Origin: DATJLY01 sp963729295
GTDB lineage: Bacteria; Pseudomonadota; Alphaproteobacteria; ATCC43930; CGMCC-115725
Direction: 5' to 3'
DNA length: 64,000 bases
Assembly: GCA_963729295.1 (NCBI GenBank)
Contig: CAVSNJ010000020.1
Span: 186,001 to 250,000 of the forward strand
The translations under genes and the position numbers were made by a program. The notes under the pieces were generated by a model. That model did not search any database. It was not told where the DNA came from and saw only the letters and a program-made list of their open reading frames with translations. Shown here in pieces: positions 9,900 to 17,162 of this stretch. How positions within the stretch are numbered: position 1 is the stretch's first letter; each line of letters begins with the position of its first letter.

Positions 9900-10002
9900 T
9901 CCGCGGCACGGCGGCCAACTCTTATAGCCACTTCAAATTACCGATACCCGCCCCGACAGGAGTTGCGCCGCGCTTGCCGATGCGACAGATTCGCGTCCGG
10001 TC

Positions 10003-10626
10003 ATGGACCAAGCCACGATCTTCGTCGTCGACGACGACAGCGCCGTACGCGATTCGCTCGGTCTGTTGCTCGAAACGAGCGGCTACCGGGTCGCCTCCTA
10101 CAACGGTGGCAGAGCCTTTCTCGAGGCCCTGCCGCCGCATGCTTCCGGCTGCGTGCTGGTCGATGTGCTTATGCCGGACATGGGCGGGTTCGAGGTACAG
10201 CAAGAGTTACGCCGGCGCCAAGTCCCGCTTCCGGTGATCGTGATCACAGGCCACGGTGACGTGCCGCTTGCGGTGCGGGCGATGAAGGCTGGTGCCGTCG
10301 ATTTCATCGAGAAACCCTATGCCGAGGATGCCCTGCTCGCGGCCGTGGAGCGGGCGCTTCAGCTCGATCGGGCGTCAACCCACGAACGCGCCCTGGCTGA
10401 CGCGATCCGTGAGCTGGCGACGCAGCTGACACCGCGCGAGCGGGAGGTGCTCGACTATCTCGTCGCCGGACATCCCAACAAGGTCATCGCCTATCGCATG
10501 TCAATCAGTCCGCGAACGGTTGAAATTCACCGGGCGCGCGTCATGGAGAAAATGAAAGCGCGCACCTTGTCGGAGCTAGTGCGCATGTCGATCGAAGCTG
10601 ACCTCGTGGTGCGTCCGGAGGCGTGA
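10003..10626 (+). CDS. fixJ: Response regulator FixJ (receiver plus LuxR-type HTH)
   Basis: A 207-residue transcription activator. Residues 1-125 form the receiver with acidic residues in FVVDDDS, phosphoacceptor Asp54 in VLVDVLMPDM and Lys in FIEKPY. Residues 140-205 form a LuxR/NarL helix-turn-helix (LTPREREVL ... SPRTVEIHRARVMEKM). This matches FixJ, the partner of FixL, which in rhizobia activates fixK. No fixK/FNR gene is in the window, so the intermediate regulator that would bind the boxes seen here must be encoded elsewhere. The gene stands alone, followed by a convergent small gene. Confidence 0.92.
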   Translation: MDQATIFVVDDDSAVRDSLGLLLETSGYRVASYNGGRAFLEALPPHASGCVLVDVLMPDMGGFEVQQELRRRQVPLPVIVITGHGDVPLAVRAMKAGAVDFIEKPYAEDALLAAVERALQLDRASTHERALADAIRELATQLTPREREVLDYLVAGHPNKVIAYRMSISPRTVEIHRARVMEKMKARTLSELVRMSIEADLVVRPEA

Positions 10627-10719
10627 GACAATTTCTTCGTTGCTGGGACGATCGCCCCTTGCTCGGCACCCGGCGACAATCCCTTCGACACCTTCGCGCC
10701 TGCCGCGTATCGGCAGAGC

Positions 10720-10872
10720 TCAAGCTATCTGATGGTGCTGGTTCGCGCGTCGCGACGTTTCGCGCTTGCGCGGTTGCGACTTGCCGCCATAGGTCACCCA
10801 CGCGAGCGTACCGATGAAGGCGAACATCGCAGAGATGACCAAGGCAAGAAAGAGAGCTTCACCGCTGGACAT
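10720..10872 (-). CDS. Small single-span membrane protein (50 aa)
   Basis: A 50-codon frame starting MSSGEALFLALVIS. One hydrophobic segment runs from about residue 6 to 28 (ending TLAWVTYGG), followed by a basic and polar tail rich in Arg, Lys and His. AGGAGT lies 7 bp before the ATG, a strong ribosome site. It begins 21 bp after the stop of the cytochrome-like gene and is likely cotranscribed with it under the FixK-type box at 11421. I do not recognise a family. Size and topology resemble small accessory proteins of respiratory complexes, but that is only a comparison. Confidence 0.7.
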   Translation of the reverse strand: MSSGEALFLALVISAMFAFIGTLAWVTYGGKSQPRKRETSRRANQHHQIA

Positions 10873-10893
10873 TGGCAGGACTCCTGGCCGTCA

Positions 10894-11358
10894 TTAGGGG
10901 TGGGGAGTAAAGACTTGGTTGCTAAAGGGCGACGTGTTCGGCACCTTGATGGTGATGAAGCCCACGCCCTGTGCATGGTGGCATGTGTTGTAGGCGGTGG
11001 TCAGCGCACGAAACGCGCTGGCAAATCGCTCGCTGTCTTTCGCCTTGATGGCGGCATCGATTGCCGCTGCCGGCTTGGCCAGGGTCGTCATATCGGAAAT
11101 CGGCAAGCCAGGATAATAGGTCATGGCATCACCGAAGCTTTCCCTGATCTGACCAAGTTCGTAATCGGCGAGACCCCAGTTCTTTTCCGCACCGGCATAC
11201 CACAGCTTGAAGTAGCGCAGCTGCGTTGCGCCCATGATATCGCCCAGCCGTGGCGCATAAGGCTGCGAAACAACTGGCCTGTCGTCAGCTTGGGCCGGAA
11301 TAGCAAACACGACCGCGAGGAGAAGGAGTGCTGTTTTCGTGGTCATCGGTTGCTTCAT
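10894..11358 (-). CDS. Exported cytochrome-c-like protein with degenerate heme motif
   Basis: A 154-residue protein with a signal peptide (hydrophobic core TALLLLAVVFAIPAQA) and a helical body. Near the C-terminus it has YNTCHH followed by a GVGFITIKVP - SPFSNQ stretch. c-type cytochromes of this shape carry CxxCH at this point; here the first cysteine is Tyr, so covalent heme attachment would be abnormal or absent. An in-frame ATG also exists at 11385, but the likely transcription start set by the FixK-type box (11421-11434) falls near 11386, so the ATG at 11358 is preferred. It is cotranscribed with a 50-residue membrane protein. Function unknown; presumably periplasmic. Confidence 0.72.
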   Translation of the reverse strand: MKQPMTTKTALLLLAVVFAIPAQADDRPVVSQPYAPRLGDIMGATQLRYFKLWYAGAEKNWGLADYELGQIRESFGDAMTYYPGLPISDMTTLAKPAAAIDAAIKAKDSERFASAFRALTTAYNTCHHAQGVGFITIKVPNTSPFSNQVFTPHP

Positions 11359-11420
11359 CCATCGCTGCGTTTGGACATCACTCATGCGACCAATTCTTTG
11401 CCCATTACCGTCGGATCAGT

Positions 11421-11434
11421 TTGATGTGACGCAA
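11421..11434. promoter_or_regulatory. FNR/FixK-type box upstream of cytochrome-like gene
   Basis: TTGATGTGACGCAA matches TTGA-N6-GCAA. Centred 70 bp before the preferred ATG at 11358. AAGAAT on the minus strand (11393-11398) sits where a class II promoter would place the -10 element. It overlaps a 14-bp motif (11430-11443) shared with the atpD upstream region. Confidence 0.65.
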
Positions 11435-11443
11435 AAGTACGTA
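11430..11443. promoter_or_regulatory. Shared promoter motif copy 1 (CGCAAAAGTACGTA)
   Basis: A 14-bp sequence identical to 14538-14551 upstream of the N-ATPase operon. Each copy contains TACGTA and lies in a promoter region that also carries a FixK-type box. It may be a response-regulator site (FixJ is a candidate) or a chance repeat. No binding data can be inferred from sequence alone. Confidence 0.35.
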
Positions 11444-11642
11444 TTAATCCCTATTCGAGCGCGGACCTCCTAATCCCCTGACGGATCATGACCTTGCTTC
11501 ACATCTTCGTCGGGCACGACGTACCGACGAGGAGGAGCCGTTCCATCAACGGATTGTGATGAAAGCGCGTGCCACGAAACTGACGGGCGCCACGGTCACG
11601 CGTGGACTTTTTCGTGCGTCGCTACGGTCGGTCGCCGGAGGG

Positions 11643-12074
11643 CTATAGGCGGTCGGCGCCGAAATCCATTGCTGGATATCCCAACACTGCGAGACCCTCC
11701 TCGAGATAGTCGCCGAGAGCCGGCATTCCGACCAAGTACGTGGCGGAATGCGGACGATGCCGTTCGTCCGCGAGCGCGCGAGCCTCGCGCCACTCCTCCT
11801 TCTGGAAATCGCCCCGGCCGACCCAGGCGAGTGCGATGAGATCGATGACCTCTTCCTCGTTAAGCCCGTCGATTGCGGCGGTCAGCTCCTCGAGCGTCGC
11901 GTCGTCGCGAAAATCCTCGAGGACATCCGCCTCGCCATCATCCGACGGATTGGAGCCCGAGCCTTCGTCGTCCGGCTCGACCTTCGCATCGTACCCGCGC
12001 GCCTTGACGATGATGAAGCCGATTTTTTCTGGGCTGATGACAAGCTCGACCGGCGTTTCGTCCTTCGCGGGCAT
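11643..12074 (-). CDS. DUF3775 family protein
   Basis: A 143-residue acidic cytoplasmic protein. The N-terminal strand region (VELVISPEKIGFIIVKAR) leads into a very acidic linker of Asp/Glu/Ser, then a helical domain with LNEEEVIDLIALAWVGRGDF, typical of DUF3775 proteins of proteobacteria. GGAG before the ATG at 12074 supports the start. It lies 17 bp after the BON-domain gene on the same strand and is probably in its operon, hence under the box at 12805. No enzymatic motif is seen and its function is unknown. Confidence 0.78.
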   Translation of the reverse strand: MPAKDETPVELVISPEKIGFIIVKARGYDAKVEPDDEGSGSNPSDDGEADVLEDFRDDATLEELTAAIDGLNEEEVIDLIALAWVGRGDFQKEEWREARALADERHRPHSATYLVGMPALGDYLEEGLAVLGYPAMDFGADRL

Positions 12075-12091
12075 GGCGATGCTCCTCGTTC

Positions 12092-12748
12092 TCAAGGACG
12101 CGCAATAAGAATGTTATTCTCGACCGTGTTGACGCCCGGAACAGAGCGGGCGGCGCGTACGGCCTCCTCGCGCTCAAGCCAGTTACGGACGTGCCCCCCC
12201 AGAATCACCGCGCCATCGCGTACCTCGACGGTAATCGACGCGGCCTCATTTTCTGCCGTGCGCTCGAAAGCGGCAGCAATCTTGGTTTTAACATCCTCCG
12301 GCTGGGTCTGCGGCCGCACCCGGATCTGATTGATGATGAAGTGGACACCGCCCAGCCGATGGACGTCGCGCTCGGCCTCGTCGCGCTGATAGATCCAGTC
12401 GACCTCGCCCGTGAGTGTCACGGTGCCATTTTCGACCTTCACCCGGATGGAATCGGGCGGGATCACCACGTCCCATTCGAGGATCTTGACGGCGCGGGCG
12501 GCGATCTCGTCGTCCTTCGTCTTCTTGTCGGACGGCAGACGAACGTCGATCTCCTGGGCCACGGCCTTCACGCCGCGCACCCGCCGTGCGGCGCGCTCGG
12601 CCGCGAATTTCGCCGCGTAGGTCTTCACATGGCCGTTCAAGGTGACAATGCCGTCCCTAGCGGAAACGCCGACATGCGCCGCGTCCGCCATCGGATCGAA
12701 GGCGAGTTCGTCCATTACACGCTGCTGCAGTATCCGATCGTCGCTCAT
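12092..12748 (-). CDS. Triple BON-domain protein
   Basis: A 218-residue protein of three successive BON domains (about 5-70, 78-145, 150-216), each with the GxVTLxGxV core (GIVTLNGHV, GTVTLTGEV, GAVILGGHV). BON domains bind phospholipid or other surfaces and occur in osmotic and envelope stress proteins. No signal peptide is visible, so this form is probably cytoplasmic or membrane-peripheral. The start at 12748 (MSDDRILQQ) follows GGAGAG; an upstream extension to 12805 is open but would run into the regulatory box. First gene of a pair with the DUF3775 gene, divergent from the phasin operon. Confidence 0.88.
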   Translation of the reverse strand: MSDDRILQQRVMDELAFDPMADAAHVGVSARDGIVTLNGHVKTYAAKFAAERAARRVRGVKAVAQEIDVRLPSDKKTKDDEIAARAVKILEWDVVIPPDSIRVKVENGTVTLTGEVDWIYQRDEAERDVHRLGGVHFIINQIRVRPQTQPEDVKTKIAAAFERTAENEAASITVEVRDGAVILGGHVRNWLEREEAVRAARSVPGVNTVENNILIARP

Positions 12749-12804
12749 GCTTGGCTCTCCAGAATTTCGAGCCCCCACCATCGGTGCGCCCCGTTCGTCC
12801 CGCA

Positions 12805-12818
12805 TTGAGATAGATCAA
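12805..12818. promoter_or_regulatory. FNR/FixK-type box between BON and phasin operons
   Basis: TTGAGATAGATCAA, a full match to TTGA-N6-TCAA. Its centre is exactly 63 bp from both divergent start codons (12748 and 12875). On the plus strand GATACT at 12841-12846 falls precisely where a class II FNR-type promoter puts the -10 hexamer. Confidence 0.72.
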
Positions 12819-12874
12819 GGCCCGTGCCCGCGGTGGGTCGGATACTTGCCGCATCACCGCAGGAGGTCGCTACC

Positions 12875-13330
12875 ATGGCAGACGCAGCAGATGCGAAACT
12901 CACTTCCGGCCCAAACTACGGAGCCGCGATGGAGGTCGGGCGCCAAGTCATTGACCAATGGACGCGCGGGATATTCGACTATAGCGATGAGCTTGGCCGC
13001 TTCGCCGTTACCCGGCTCAACCAGCAGATGGAAACCTGCCGCGAGTTCGCCAATTGCCGTAGCGTCGGGGACGCCGTCACATGCGAATGGACTTTTTTGC
13101 AGAAAGCCTGGGCGGATTATTCGACGCAGGCGGCAAAACAGTTCCAGTTTTGGACGACGCTCGCGGAAAACGTTATGGCGATCGGCCCCGCCATCGCGCT
13201 GGCTGCGCACCCGCAGGCCAAAGCAGGCAAGACCTGGAAAGTCGGGCCTTCGCCGGTCGCGCCGGCACAGGAGCGCCGCCCCTCAGCCAGCGAAGAGAAG
13301 ACTTTTACGAGCCAAGCCGCCGCACGCTGA
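12875..13330 (+). CDS. Phasin family protein
   Basis: A 151-residue helical protein with the phasin pattern: a long amphipathic helical body (GAAMEVGRQVIDQWTRGIFDYSDELG ... FLQKAWADYSTQ) and a low-complexity Ala/Pro-rich tail. Phasins coat polyhydroxyalkanoate granules; related small proteins also occur in stress clusters without polymer genes. AGGAGG at 12861-12866 before the ATG at 12875 decides the start against an upstream in-frame GTG at 12824. It is the first gene of a plus-strand group with a 51-residue membrane protein and a CBS-BON protein, under the box at 12805. No polymer synthase is in the window. Confidence 0.75.
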   Translation: MADAADAKLTSGPNYGAAMEVGRQVIDQWTRGIFDYSDELGRFAVTRLNQQMETCREFANCRSVGDAVTCEWTFLQKAWADYSTQAAKQFQFWTTLAENVMAIGPAIALAAHPQAKAGKTWKVGPSPVAPAQERRPSASEEKTFTSQAAAR

Positions 13331-13345
13331 CGAGGGACAACGCCC

Positions 13346-13501
13346 ATGACGGTCCTTTGGTTTATCCTCACCTTCATCGCTGGAATGTTCGCTGGCGCGG
13401 GAGTGTTCCACTTGAGCGTAAAAGCGTATCTCAATCGCGAAGAATTGGGCCCGCACGATTCGGGCCTTCTTAGCAGTGCTAAGCGGTCCGCGTCTAAATG
13501 A
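13346..13501 (+). CDS. Small single-span membrane protein (51 aa)
   Basis: A 51-codon frame starting MTVLWFILTFIAGMFAGAGV. The N-terminal 24 residues form one hydrophobic segment with small-residue spacing (Gly/Ala), followed by a polar tail. GAGGG precedes the ATG by about 10 bp. It begins 15 bp after the phasin stop and is followed 54 bp later by the CBS-BON gene, so it belongs to the same transcription unit. No family recognised. Confidence 0.65.
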   Translation: MTVLWFILTFIAGMFAGAGVFHLSVKAYLNREELGPHDSGLLSSAKRSASK

Positions 13502-13555
13502 GGGCGCCAACTGAAGCGGGTGTCTTGCTACGCCGGCGGCACAACGGAGTCGGCT

Positions 13556-14257
13556 ATGGACGTTAATCGCTTTATGACTCGAAAGGTCATTGCCGTTCCG
13601 CCCGACATGCCGGTTGCAGAGGTGGCGGCATTGCTGGTCGAGCAGCGCTTGAGCGCCGTTCCCGTGATCGACGGGATGCGGCACGTCGTCGGCATCGTGA
13701 GCGAGGGTGATCTCATGCGACGGCCCGAAACAGAGACCGAGGCGCATCAAGCGTGGTGGTTCCGCGCCTTTGCCGCGCCCGAGACCCTCGCCGCGCACTA
13801 CGTCGCCTCACATGGCCTTCGGGCCAAGGACGTGATGACGCAAAAGGTCGTGACGATCGCCCCGGATGCGTCACTCGGCGAGGCGGCGGATCTCATGGAA
13901 CGAAGCCGCGTGAAGCGCCTGCCTGTGACGCGCGAGGATCGGCTCATCGGCATCATCTCGCGAGCCGACCTAGTGCGGGCCTTTGTCGCCGCGCGGCCGG
14001 CAATCGTCGCCAGCGAGGACGACTTGGCGATTCGCGAACGCCTCGAGGACGCGTTGGAGCACGAACGCTGGGTACCTTTTTCGGATATCTATGTGACCGT
14101 GCTCGAACATACGGCGCATCTCTGGGGAACCGTCCGGTCCGAGACGCAGTCCGACGCGATCGAGCTTCTGGCACGGCGTGTTCCTGGGGTGCGCAACGTC
14201 AAGAATCACCTCGCGGTCGAGCCGAGCGTCGCGCGCGGACCGTTACTGACACCGTGA
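13556..14257 (+). CDS. CBS-domain pair plus BON domain protein
   Basis: A 233-residue protein with two CBS domains (about 1-55, starting with MTRKVIAVPPDMPVAE, and 95-150, with DVMTQKVVTIAPD) and a C-terminal BON domain (about 155-230). CBS pairs bind adenine nucleotides and act as energy sensors; the BON part could tether the sensor to membranes. GGAG before the ATG at 13556 is a good ribosome site; an in-frame GTG at 13520 is less likely. It is the last gene of the phasin group. The combination with BON repeats across the shared promoter suggests both divergent units serve the same stress response. Confidence 0.88.
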   Translation: MDVNRFMTRKVIAVPPDMPVAEVAALLVEQRLSAVPVIDGMRHVVGIVSEGDLMRRPETETEAHQAWWFRAFAAPETLAAHYVASHGLRAKDVMTQKVVTIAPDASLGEAADLMERSRVKRLPVTREDRLIGIISRADLVRAFVAARPAIVASEDDLAIRERLEDALEHERWVPFSDIYVTVLEHTAHLWGTVRSETQSDAIELLARRVPGVRNVKNHLAVEPSVARGPLLTP

Positions 14258-14264
14258 AATCCGC

Positions 14265-14474
14265 CTAAGCCGTCAGGCGCGCGGGAGTCTGCATCCGTGG
14301 GCGCGACCGCCTCGTGCGCCCCGATATCCGAAAAAGCTCGTCGCGTTCGGCCTTGAGCGCCGCCAGCAGGCAGTCGTTGCGCAAGCTCGCGCACGGGCGC
14401 GCATTTTCGATGGACGCAATCGCGAGCTCAAGGCGGTGCAATTCCCGGTCGTCGCGAACGATGAGCTGAGTCAT
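14265..14474 (-). CDS. Small hypothetical protein (69 aa)
   Basis: A 69-residue frame from the ATG at 14474 (MTQLIVRDDRELHRLELAIA); an alternative start at 14522 adds 16 residues. The sequence is helical with charged heptads in the first 50 residues and a basic tail (GRTRRSRPR). No family recognised. It is divergent from the N-ATPase operon, sharing the upstream region that carries the FixK-type box at 14630 and the 14-bp motif at 14538. Confidence 0.5.
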   Translation of the reverse strand: MTQLIVRDDRELHRLELAIASIENARPCASLRNDCLLAALKAERDELFRISGRTRRSRPRMQTPARLTA

Positions 14475-14537
14475 GGAAGAAAACCCCTCGTTGGTCGTTG
14501 ACCATTTGTTATCGCCAAGCAAGGCGGGAGCGATATT

Positions 14538-14551
14538 CGCAAAAGTACGTA
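14538..14551. promoter_or_regulatory. Shared promoter motif copy 2 (CGCAAAAGTACGTA)
   Basis: Identical to 11430-11443. A second TACGTA occurs about 20 bp further on (in ATTACGTAT, around 14559-14567). Both are in the 249-bp region between the divergent 69-residue gene and atpD. Confidence 0.35.
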
Positions 14552-14629
14552 AGGGCCATTACGTATCGTCTCGTGCGCGAAACGTAATTGCCGCTCGCTT
14601 CGCCGCATTGTCGCAGCGCCAACACTGCC

Positions 14630-14643
14630 TTGAGGCAAATCAA
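14630..14643. promoter_or_regulatory. FNR/FixK-type box upstream of N-ATPase operon
   Basis: TTGAGGCAAATCAA, a full match to TTGA-N6-TCAA. Its centre is 87 bp before the atpD ATG. If a class II promoter, the start of transcription would be near 14678, leaving a leader of about 45 bases; the predicted -10 (CATCCT) is only a fair match. Confidence 0.65.
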
Positions 14644-14723
14644 GGCCACCCCGCGCATTTGGAGACATCCTCCCGGACTCAGGGCAGGTTGCGTGGGCTC
14701 TCGCCGTCTGCTCAGCGAGATCG

Positions 14724-16166
14724 ATGCAGATGCACAACACTGAGGGACACGGAAGCGGACCCGTTCGGGGACAGGTTGTCGCCGTTCGCGGCTCCGTGCT
14801 CGATATCGAATTTCCGGCCGGCGCGCTGCCGTCGATCGGCGAAGGACTGGAAATCCACGGGAATGTCGGCCGGTCGCTCATCGCCGAAGTTCACCAGCAT
14901 CTCAGTTCGACGACGGTGCGCGCCGTGGCGCTCGGCGTCACCACTGGCCTTGCCCGCAGCGCCGACGCCGTGGTGCTCGGGTCCGCGATCCGCGTCCCGG
15001 TCGGCGAGCCCGTTCTCGGCCGCCTGTTGAATGCGCTCGGCGAGCCCGTGGACCGCGGTCCGCCGCTCGCAGCGGGCACGCTCACCCGGCCGATTCATGC
15101 AACGGCACCCGGGATCGGCAGCCAGCGCGGCATGCTCGAAATGTTCCACACCGGCATCAAGGTCGTCGATCTCCTGGCACCACTCGTCAAAGGCGGCAAG
15201 GCGGCGATGTTCGGAGGCGCCGGCGTCGGCAAGACCGTCCTCATCATGGAGCTCATCCGAACCACGGTCGAACGCCACTCCGGCATCTCCGTTTTCGCGG
15301 GCATCGGCGAGCGCTCGCGCGAGGGGCACGAGCTGCTGCTGGAGCTGCGGCAATCCGGCGTCCTTGCGCGCACTGCCCTGGTGTTCGGGCAAATGAACGA
15401 GCCGCCTGGCGCGCGATGGCGGGCCGGTCTCACCGCGCTCGCCATAGCCGAATACTTCCGCGACGCCTTGCACGAAGACGTGTTGTTCTTGATCGACAAC
15501 GTCTATCGCTATGTGCAGGCCGGCGCAGAAGTCTCCGGCCTGCTTGGTCGGTTGCCATCACGCGTCGGCTATCAGCCGACGCTCGCCAGCGAGATTGCGG
15601 AGCTCGAGGAGCGGATCGCCTCGGTCGCCGGCGCGGCAATCACCTCGATCCAGGCCGTTTATGTTCCAGCCGACGACTTCACCGATCCGGCGGTGTCCGA
15701 GATTTTCAGCCATCTCGATTCCTCGATCGTGCTGTCGCGCGAGATGGCGAGCGAGGGCATGTACCCGGCGGTCGACCCGCTCGCTTCGACCTCGAGCCTG
15801 CTCGATCCGCGGCTGGTCGGCGAGGAGCATTACCGGACGGCGCAGGATGTACGAAAAACCATCGCGCACTACCGCGAGCTTCAGGAAATCATCGCGCTCC
15901 TCGGCATCGAGGAGCTGAGCGCCGGTGATCGTATGGTTGTGCAGCGCGCGCGGCGCCTCATGCGGTTCCTGACCCAGCCGTTCCTGGTCACCGTGGCCTT
16001 CACGGGCAAGCCGGGCCGTACGGTCGAGCTCGCAGCGACCTTGCAAGGCTGCCGCGCGATCCTCGATGGCGAAGCGGATCGGTGGGCGGAAAACTCGCTC
16101 TATATGGTTGGCGACCTCGATGAGGCCCGGACGAAGGAAAAGCAGGCAAGCGGGGTCGAGGCATGA
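14724..16166 (+). CDS. atpD: N-type ATPase F1 beta subunit
   Basis: Catalytic beta subunit of a rotary ATPase, 480 residues. The Walker A motif GGAGVGKT is at residues 164-171, and GIGERSREG follows near 192. It is the first gene of the order atpD-atpC-atpQ-atpR-atpB-atpE-atpF-atpA-atpG, which defines the N-type ATPases, second laterally spread copies that lack atpH. In these, beta and epsilon come first, unlike the housekeeping operon. Start: ATG at 14724, with a second in-frame ATG six bases on. A FixK-type box lies upstream, suggesting use under low oxygen. Confidence 0.95.
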   Translation: MQMHNTEGHGSGPVRGQVVAVRGSVLDIEFPAGALPSIGEGLEIHGNVGRSLIAEVHQHLSSTTVRAVALGVTTGLARSADAVVLGSAIRVPVGEPVLGRLLNALGEPVDRGPPLAAGTLTRPIHATAPGIGSQRGMLEMFHTGIKVVDLLAPLVKGGKAAMFGGAGVGKTVLIMELIRTTVERHSGISVFAGIGERSREGHELLLELRQSGVLARTALVFGQMNEPPGARWRAGLTALAIAEYFRDALHEDVLFLIDNVYRYVQAGAEVSGLLGRLPSRVGYQPTLASEIAELEERIASVAGAAITSIQAVYVPADDFTDPAVSEIFSHLDSSIVLSREMASEGMYPAVDPLASTSSLLDPRLVGEEHYRTAQDVRKTIAHYRELQEIIALLGIEELSAGDRMVVQRARRLMRFLTQPFLVTVAFTGKPGRTVELAATLQGCRAILDGEADRWAENSLYMVGDLDEARTKEKQASGVEA

Positions 16167-16612
16167 GGCTCACGGTGGTCACGCCGCTGGCGGTCGTTGT
16201 CGACACGGAACGCGTCGCGCATCTTCGCGCCGAGGACGAGACCGGCGCCTTCGGCATCTTGCCGCACCATGCCGATTTCCTGACCGCGCTCGCCGTTTCG
16301 GTCGCGAGCTGGCGCGACGAGCGGGGAAAAGAGTATCACGTTGCCGTCCGCGGCGGCATGCTCGAAGTGCGTCGCGGAGACGCGATCACGATCGCGACGC
16401 CGGAGGCGATACCGGGCGACGATTTGCATCGGCTGGAGCATGAGGTTCTTGCCGTCTTTCAGCGCCAGCAGGCGGAAGAGCAGGCGGCGCGAACCGACGC
16501 GGAGCGACTCTATCTCGCCGCCATCCGCCAGATCTACCGTTTTCTCCGGCCCCGAAGCTCCGGCTTCCTTGGCCGGTCCGCCGCGCTCGATGGCGACGGC
16601 ATCGGCCGATGA
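16163..16612 (+). CDS. atpC: N-type ATPase F1 epsilon subunit
   Basis: A 149-residue epsilon subunit of the central stalk. The N-terminal beta-sandwich holds the family pattern FGILPHHADFLTAL at about residues 31-44, followed by VRGGMLEV. The C-terminal helical part is longer than usual and rich in Gln, Glu and Arg. It overlaps atpD by four bases (ATGA), which indicates translational coupling. Confidence 0.9.
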   Translation: MRLTVVTPLAVVVDTERVAHLRAEDETGAFGILPHHADFLTALAVSVASWRDERGKEYHVAVRGGMLEVRRGDAITIATPEAIPGDDLHRLEHEVLAVFQRQQAEEQAARTDAERLYLAAIRQIYRFLRPRSSGFLGRSAALDGDGIGR

Positions 16613-16878
16613 AACACGAGCAGCTTCGAGATGCGGTGAAGACGCGACGTGAACGGCGCCGCCGCTGGGAACGCGAGGGCGAGCGGTCGATCGGCCAGAA
16701 CCTTGCGATGATCGGGTCGCTCGGCTGGGCCGTGGTGATACCGACGCTCGTCGGCATCTTTCTCGGACGATGGCTCGATCACGCGTTCCGGTCGGGAATT
16801 TTCTGGACCCTCGGCTTGCTCGTCGCCGGACTTGCACTCGGCTGTACGCTCGCCTGGAAGAGGATGCACCGCAAATGA
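16609..16878 (+). CDS. atpQ: N-type ATPase accessory membrane protein AtpQ
   Basis: An 89-residue protein with a strongly basic N-terminus (TRRERRRRWEREGER) and two hydrophobic segments (about 33-53 and 63-83), related to the AtpI/AtpZ group. In N-type operons this position is held by atpQ, a conserved small membrane protein thought to help ring assembly or ion passage. It overlaps atpC by four bases (ATGA) and atpR by four bases. Identification rests on position and topology together. Confidence 0.82.
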   Translation: MKHEQLRDAVKTRRERRRRWEREGERSIGQNLAMIGSLGWAVVIPTLVGIFLGRWLDHAFRSGIFWTLGLLVAGLALGCTLAWKRMHRK

Positions 16879-17162
16879 TCCACCTGACGACCGCGCCCAC
16901 GCTTGCACTTGCGACCGCCATGATGGTGGGCGGCGCCGTGCTCGGGCTGACCTATTTCGCTTGCCTCAAATGGACCACCGACCTGTTCGCGGCAGAGGGC
17001 AGATGGGCGCGCCTAGCCCTGCTGACGCTCGCGCGTCTCGGCGCGGTGGTAATCGCCTTCGCGCTCGCCGCGCGGTTGGGCGCGATCCCGCTGCTCGCCG
17101 CGTTCGCCGGATTCCTCGTTGCCCGCAGCATCGCCCTGCGGCAGGGACGGAGAGCCGCCTGA
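16875..17162 (+). CDS. atpR: N-type ATPase accessory membrane protein AtpR
   Basis: A 95-residue integral membrane protein with three predicted hydrophobic segments (about 8-30, 45-62, 66-84) separated by short charged loops (KWTTDLFAAEGRWAR). The position between atpQ and atpB is diagnostic of AtpR, found only in N-type ATPase operons. The start ATG overlaps the atpQ stop (ATGA) and its own stop overlaps the atpB start (TGATG), so the whole block is translationally coupled. Confidence 0.82.
   Translation: MIHLTTAPTLALATAMMVGGAVLGLTYFACLKWTTDLFAAEGRWARLALLTLARLGAVVIAFALAARLGAIPLLAAFAGFLVARSIALRQGRRAA

Noticed and set aside
11488..11559. A 23-residue open frame (MTLLHIFVGHD ...) in the region between the cytochrome-like and DUF3775 genes
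   Set aside because: No ribosome site, no hydrophobic span and nothing to distinguish it from chance.
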